From a virus, in the IMG/VR virus record IMGVR_UViG_3300046665_000761, positions 1 to 35,084 of that record: DNA of 35,084 nucleotides; one strand, 5' to 3'. Below the pieces are notes generated by a model. The model saw only the letters and a list, made by a program, of their open reading frames with translations, was not told where the DNA came from and ran no database searches. Each line of letters begins with the position of its first letter. The stretch's first letter is position 1. The translations under genes and the position numbers were made by a program. This document shows, one piece after another, positions 31,714 through 35,084 of this stretch.

Positions 31714-32154
31714 ATGGCTGACTTTAAGAAATCGTTCAATAAAGGTCTCGACGCAGCTGAGCATTCTAAGAAAAACAAAATGGAAATTCATGCGGTTTTC
31801 GAGGATCTTAAAAACCAGATTCTCGAAGCTACAGAAGGCAGGGTTGTTATCTTCTTGGATGAAGGTTTTAAGGCTTCCGGAAATATTTTTGGTGGAGGCG
31901 CTAATAATTTGGCGAAGGCTCTATCTGCCGGGATTAGAAAAGCCTATTCAGTTTGTTGCTCGCTTGCGGATGACAAAAGCAGTAAAGAAACACTTGCGGA
32001 ATATGTTATGGGAGTTGCGGGCTATCCTTTTGAACTTCATTTTAATAATCAGGAGTTTGTGTGCCGAGACCGTCAAGCTCTTGAGGTGGCTCTAGAGACA
32101 CTGCTAAGCAATCCTGTTGTAGGTGAAAAAATCCAAAGGGTCATGGCTCTTTAA
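31714..32154 (+). CDS. Unknown protein paired with the EEP enzyme, 146 residues
   Basis: This protein begins three bases after the EEP stop and is equally AT-rich, so both came as one cassette. The N-terminal helix (ADFKKSFNKGLDAAEHSKKN) is basic and amphipathic, followed by MEIHAVFEDLKNQILEATEG, a strand VVIFLDE, a glycine-rich loop (GNIFGGGANNLAKAL), a further alpha/beta part (YVMGVAGYPFELHFNN), and a helix-rich end (LEVALETLLSNPVVGEKI). The E26-like acid positions and FLDEG are not a catalytic set that I know. It may be a sensor, inhibitor or regulator of the nuclease. No known family. Confidence 0.75.
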   Translation: MADFKKSFNKGLDAAEHSKKNKMEIHAVFEDLKNQILEATEGRVVIFLDEGFKASGNIFGGGANNLAKALSAGIRKAYSVCCSLADDKSSKETLAEYVMGVAGYPFELHFNNQEFVCRDRQALEVALETLLSNPVVGEKIQRVMAL

Positions 32155-32186
32155 TTATATATTTGATCCGGACGCTGGTTAGTGCG

Positions 32187-32206
32187 GCAGGGGCACCAAC
32201 CCCTGC
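32187..32206. other. 7-bp hairpin at the end of the cargo cassette
   Basis: GCAGGGG pairs with CCCCTGC around a six-base loop (CACCAA), between the convergent cargo pair and the small SOS-operon gene. Neither side has a strong T-run. It may end transcription in both directions weakly. Confidence 0.4.
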
Positions 32207-32231
32207 TATCTACAGCGACCCTATTTTAAAG

Positions 32232-32519
32232 TTAAAGGCCCCTGCTTCGATCTGCCATCCAAGAAGCTTTTGAGCGCTCAGAACATCCATGTGTTGGTAG
32301 ATCCGTCTCCCAATCGATCAACTCCTGGAACGCCCATTCCAAGGCAGCATCGGCCATCTCCAGCATGTCGCACAGCAGGTCGCGGTTGACGGTCCCGGCG
32401 CTGACCATAGCGTGTGCCTCTTGGATCAGCAGCTTATGTCTTGCGCCTGGGGCGGTGAGCAGCGGTGGCTGGTCATACAGCACTGCCATCCATACGGCCC
32501 AACCTGGATCGTCAGTCAT
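32232..32519 (-). CDS. Small protein coupled to umuC
   Basis: This 95-residue protein starts at 32519 in an ATGA overlap with the umuC stop. It begins [20 protein letters not shown] and has two helical stretches ([38 protein letters not shown]). It has no known function; from memory similar small genes follow umuC in other Pseudomonas. As the last gene of the LexA-controlled operon it would be made with UmuDC during DNA damage. Confidence 0.72.
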   Translation of the reverse strand: MTDDPGWAVWMAVLYDQPPLLTAPGARHKLLIQEAHAMVSAGTVNRDLLCDMLEMADAALEWAFQELIDWETDLPTHGCSERSKASWMADRSRGL

Positions 32520-33790
32520 TTTACGGTCCATAGCTGATCTATGCGGGTGGTGTAGCTCTGACTCATCAATGAACGCTGCATGCCCCAGTCCGGCGCCGCT
32601 GGCACGCCTCCAGTGCGCAGCGTGCCACGTCCCCATCTATTATTGATCTGATCCAGTACGCCCATAACCTGGTCCGAGGTCGCAGGCTGATGTTCAGCGA
32701 ACAGATCGTCTGTGAACTCACCAGGTTGGCGCAGATCGATCAACAGCACCTCTGCTTTGCTGTACCGAAAGCCTGGCCGGAAAATCCTGTCTACGGCCGC
32801 CACGGCGAACTTTGTCATTAGCCGCACATCGTTCGTTGGGTAGGGCAGCTCCACTAGGGCGCCCTGGGCGTACTTCGCTTCTTCCGGGTTGAACATCCCT
32901 GTCCGAATACTGACCCTCACTTTTTTGCAGAGTGAGCCCTGGGCGCGCAGCTTTTCCGATGCTCGCATCATGTAGGTGGCTACCGCTTCCTTGATCGGCT
33001 CGATCTCTGTCAGCCGCTTACCGAACATGCGACTGCAGCATATTTCTTGTTTCGGTGGGTCCGGGTCATCAAGTTCCAGGCATGGCGTGCCGGCCAGCTC
33101 CCGGGCGGTCTTCTCGACAACGATGCTGAATTTCTGTCTCAACATAGACGGATCGGCGTTGGCCAGGTCCATGGCAGTCTTGATTTTCATTCCCTCCAGG
33201 TGCGCGTTCAGACGTCGCCCAATGCCCCACACCTCGCTCACTTCGGTATTGCGCAATACCCAAGCCCGTTTGAACTCGTCGCATATGTCCACAACGCCAC
33301 CAGTTTGCGCCTGCAGACGCTTTGCGGTGTGGTTCGCCAACTTGGCCAGGGTTTTCGTCGGCGCTATCCCAACACCCACTGGGATGCCCGTCCGTTTGAA
33401 GATGGTGCTGCGGATCTGGCGCCCGAACTGGGTAAGGTCGCCCGGAATGCCCGAGAGGTCGGCGAATGATTCGTCGATCGAGTAGACCTCTGCGGCCGGC
33501 ACCATTGATTCAATGATATTCATGACGCGCTCGCTCATGTCGCCATAGAGCGCATAGTTGCTGCTGAACGGCACGATACCCAAACGCCTCAGATCGTCCT
33601 TTATCTGAAAGTACGGTGCGCCCATCTTCACATAGGGCTTTGCATCGTAGCTGCGGGCAATAACGCAGCCGTCGTTGTTGCTCAGCACCACAATTGGGGT
33701 CTTAGCAAGGTCTGGCCGGAACACACGCTCACAGCTCGCATAGAAGCTATTGCAGTCGATCAGTGCGAAAACCTGATCAGACTTTGTCAT
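32516..33790 (-). CDS. umuC: Translesion DNA polymerase V subunit UmuC (RulB-like)
   Basis: This 424-residue Y-family polymerase copies over damaged bases, with low fidelity, as UmuD'2C. The first acidic motif is D12 in [17 protein letters not shown]. The second is D106/E107 in [32 protein letters not shown] and the helix-hairpin-helix-like [17 protein letters not shown] follow; a C-terminal little-finger region is complete. It has full length (422 in E. coli), overlaps umuD by 14 bases and is not interrupted, in contrast with rulB copies that carry element insertions in some pseudomonads. Confidence 0.95.
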   Translation of the reverse strand: MTKSDQVFALIDCNSFYASCERVFRPDLAKTPIVVLSNNDGCVIARSYDAKPYVKMGAPYFQIKDDLRRLGIVPFSSNYALYGDMSERVMNIIESMVPAAEVYSIDESFADLSGIPGDLTQFGRQIRSTIFKRTGIPVGVGIAPTKTLAKLANHTAKRLQAQTGGVVDICDEFKRAWVLRNTEVSEVWGIGRRLNAHLEGMKIKTAMDLANADPSMLRQKFSIVVEKTARELAGTPCLELDDPDPPKQEICCSRMFGKRLTEIEPIKEAVATYMMRASEKLRAQGSLCKKVRVSIRTGMFNPEEAKYAQGALVELPYPTNDVRLMTKFAVAAVDRIFRPGFRYSKAEVLLIDLRQPGEFTDDLFAEHQPATSDQVMGVLDQINNRWGRGTLRTGGVPAAPDWGMQRSLMSQSYTTRIDQLWTVK

Positions 33791-34208
33791 GGGCGCGCAC
33801 GCTGTATCGAACTACACCCCACACCAGAAGATCATCGCCTTCCATAATGTGGATCGGCGGAAACCCTGGATTCTCAGACTGCAGCACCACAAGCCCATCA
33901 CGACGGTGCAGCCGCTTGCACATTGGCTCGCAGTTGATCGCGGCAATCACGATATCGCCATGCTCAGCTTCCCGGCCACGGTCAACGATCACAAGGTCAC
34001 CCGCGAATATCCCGGCGCCCTGCATGCTGTTGCCCTCGATCTTCACAAGGTAGACATGGGGCGCGCGGATCTCCAACAGCTCATCGAGCGAGATTTTCTT
34101 TTCCAGGTGATCGGCCGCTGGTGAAGGGAAGCCGGCAGGCACTTGGAACGAGTAGAGCGGGAGTTCAGCGCCCCCGGCCGTCAACGGGCCAAGAATGGTA
34201 ATGCTCAT
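33777..34208 (-). CDS. umuD: UmuD-type S24 peptidase subunit (RulA-like)
   Basis: This 143-residue protein is the SOS-activated subunit of polymerase V. Self-cleavage, stimulated by RecA filaments, is expected at A25-G26 (VPAGFPSP). The serine is S61 in GNSM and the lysine K98 in MCKRL, matching S60/K97 of E. coli UmuD. The sequence [20 protein letters not shown] is typical. It overlaps umuC by 14 bases and has a LexA box at 34231-34246, about 25 bases upstream of the start. Confidence 0.94.
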   Translation of the reverse strand: MSITILGPLTAGGAELPLYSFQVPAGFPSPAADHLEKKISLDELLEIRAPHVYLVKIEGNSMQGAGIFAGDLVIVDRGREAEHGDIVIAAINCEPMCKRLHRRDGLVVLQSENPGFPPIHIMEGDDLLVWGVVRYSVRAHDKV

Positions 34209-34230
34209 GACACACCTGGTATCGAAATTA

Positions 34231-34246
34231 CTGTATGTGCATACAG
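34231..34246 (-). promoter_or_regulatory. LexA operator (SOS box) of the umuDC operon
   Basis: CTGTATGTGCATACAG fits the CTG-N10-CAG consensus with near-perfect dyad symmetry. It lies 23 bases upstream of the umuD start and should repress the operon until LexA is cleaved. No other SOS box of this quality was seen in the window. Confidence 0.92.
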
Positions 34247-34259
34247 TAAACGTCGAAAT

Positions 34260-34724
34260 TTCCCACGGGTCAACGGACGGCGACGATCAGTCGACAGGTG
34301 ACGCGAAAGGATCGCGGAAAAAATATCTGCGGAAATAAAAAATTATCGGAAAAAACACTTATCCCCCCCTCGCCGACGGGCTTTGTGTCCCTTTTTAGTG
34401 CAAACCACGGGGGTGGTGCTAACCAGGCTCCAGCCCAGGCCCGCCGTGGGCTCTCTCAGCCGATCGGCCATTGCACTCAGTGCAAACTTTTGCAGAGAAA
34501 TGTCATGCGGTTGCACGACGGCTGGGGAGTCGTGACGACAACGCCGATAGGGGGAAGCCCAGGATTCATTGGGCGAAAAAATGAAAAATGGCTGGATCTG
34601 TGGCTTTTAATTTTCAGGCGGGGAGTTTTTGAAGCGTCTCGCTGACCAGCAGCCGAAACGCTTTATCTAGCTGGAGCCCACGCGCGCCAAGGGCTGTAGC
34701 CAGCAAGCAGCTTTGCACAGAGCC
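34260..34724. other. Gene-free region with AT-rich tract and inverted repeat
   Basis: No convincing gene is seen. An open frame at 34298-34645 reads as low-quality sequence without a ribosome binding site. The left part is AT-rich, with three CGGAAA-type motifs near 34315, 34330 and 34347. The 9-mer AGTGCAAAC occurs twice (34397-34405 and 34479-34487), the second inside the perfect inverted repeat at 34471-34485. A regulatory region, an RNA or a prophage boundary are possible. Confidence 0.4.
34471..34485. repeat. Perfect 15-bp inverted repeat
   Basis: TTGCACTCAGTGCAA is a 7-bp dyad around a central C. It overlaps the second of two AGTGCAAAC copies. It has the form of an operator for a dimeric regulator, though the length is too short to exclude chance. 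Confidence 0.45.
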
Positions 34725-35084
34725 TCATAGCTGTTCTGAGTCTGCAAATCGAAGGTGGGGTAGTTCATTCAGCTTCTGCAGGCGCGTGAATTCATTCTTT
34801 ACGATCGGGATCAGCAGGCGTTCCAGGGCGTCATGCAGCTGCACTGCCTGGTGTTCGGTCAGCTTTTTCACCGAGCCCGTAACGCTGCTTGCACACAGGA
34901 TGTTGGCGGGGGGAATGCCAAGTACGTCCATGGACCCATCAATGTAGCCGCCGATATATTCCCGACGCTTGAACAGAATCGAGCTTTCCGGGGCTTCTTG
35001 ATAATCCCAGTGAACCTCCCACGTAGAGCCGTTCTTCTTAATTTCAATGATCGGTTCCGCTGCTTCGGACGCTGGTTTACGCAT
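34725..35084 (-). CDS. Hypothetical protein at the window edge
   Basis: The frame begins with an ATG exactly at the last base of the window, so the true start may lie outside and the protein may be longer. The 119 visible residues have beta-rich start (EIKKNGSTWEVHWDY, then SSILFKRREYIGGYIDGS) and a helical end (EHQAVQLHDALERLLIPIVKNEFTRLQKL). No family is recognised. It shows no phage-specific feature and could be chromosomal. Confidence 0.6.
   Translation of the reverse strand: MRKPASEAAEPIIEIKKNGSTWEVHWDYQEAPESSILFKRREYIGGYIDGSMDVLGIPPANILCASSVTGSVKKLTEHQAVQLHDALERLLIPIVKNEFTRLQKLNELPHLRFADSEQL

Noticed and set aside
34298-34645. Open frame of 115 codons on the plus strand
   Set aside because: There is no ribosome binding site, no family-like pattern and low-complexity composition, so it is treated as non-coding.
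1-35084. CRISPR array, insertion sequence or transposase
   Set aside because: No regularly spaced repeats with spacers and no transposase-like protein were seen on either strand.

Overview
The window is a nearly complete P2-type (Peduoviridae-like) prophage in a Pseudomonas-like genome, most likely of the P. fluorescens group. The evidence is the high-GC coding sequence, the P2 order of head, tail and lysis genes, the Pseudomonas-style integrase/DUF4224 pair and the umuDC (rulAB-like) operon with a LexA box. No search could be run, so all family names come from motif and order recognition.

Layout. 1-2178: flanking genes, namely two small paralogous CCHC zinc-knuckle proteins, a single-domain response regulator and two small genes of unknown role. 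2189-8633 (minus strand): early operon, with integrase, a DUF4224 protein, three small unknowns, a 903-residue primase-helicase, two small unknowns, a YmfL/CII-type regulator and a Cro-like HTH protein. 8634-8705: divergent control region holding four 10-bp operator-like repeats. 8706-9354 (plus): short CI-like repressor and a 62-residue protein. 9419-9679 (minus): Ogr/Delta-like late activator. 9749-12599 (minus): portal (Q) and terminase (P). 12757-20264 (plus): scaffold O, capsid N, terminase small subunit M, L, R, S, sheath FI, tube FII, then TraR/DksA-like, holin-like, endolysin and Rz/Rz1. 20291-24797: tail chaperone with a -1 frameshift extension, tape measure, DUF2590, baseplate J and I. 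24808-27570: tail fibre and receptor-binding genes. 27567-30692: a second baseplate block including a spike-like protein.

30805-32154 holds an AT-rich two-gene cargo (moron) at the end of the late operon: an endonuclease/exonuclease/phosphatase (EEP)-fold enzyme with its catalytic residues intact, and a 146-residue partner of no recognised family. This is the best candidate for an undescribed system, possibly anti-phage or superinfection-related. 32232-34208 (minus) is umuD-umuC plus a coupled 95-residue gene. 34260-34724 is gene-free but contains a perfect inverted repeat. A hypothetical gene touches the right edge.

The genes form a temperate cycle: repressor and Cro-like protein decide lysogeny, the primase-helicase module replicates the DNA, Ogr probably activates the late operons, and the morphogenesis and lysis genes finish the cycle. 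The attachment core and exact prophage borders could not be identified.
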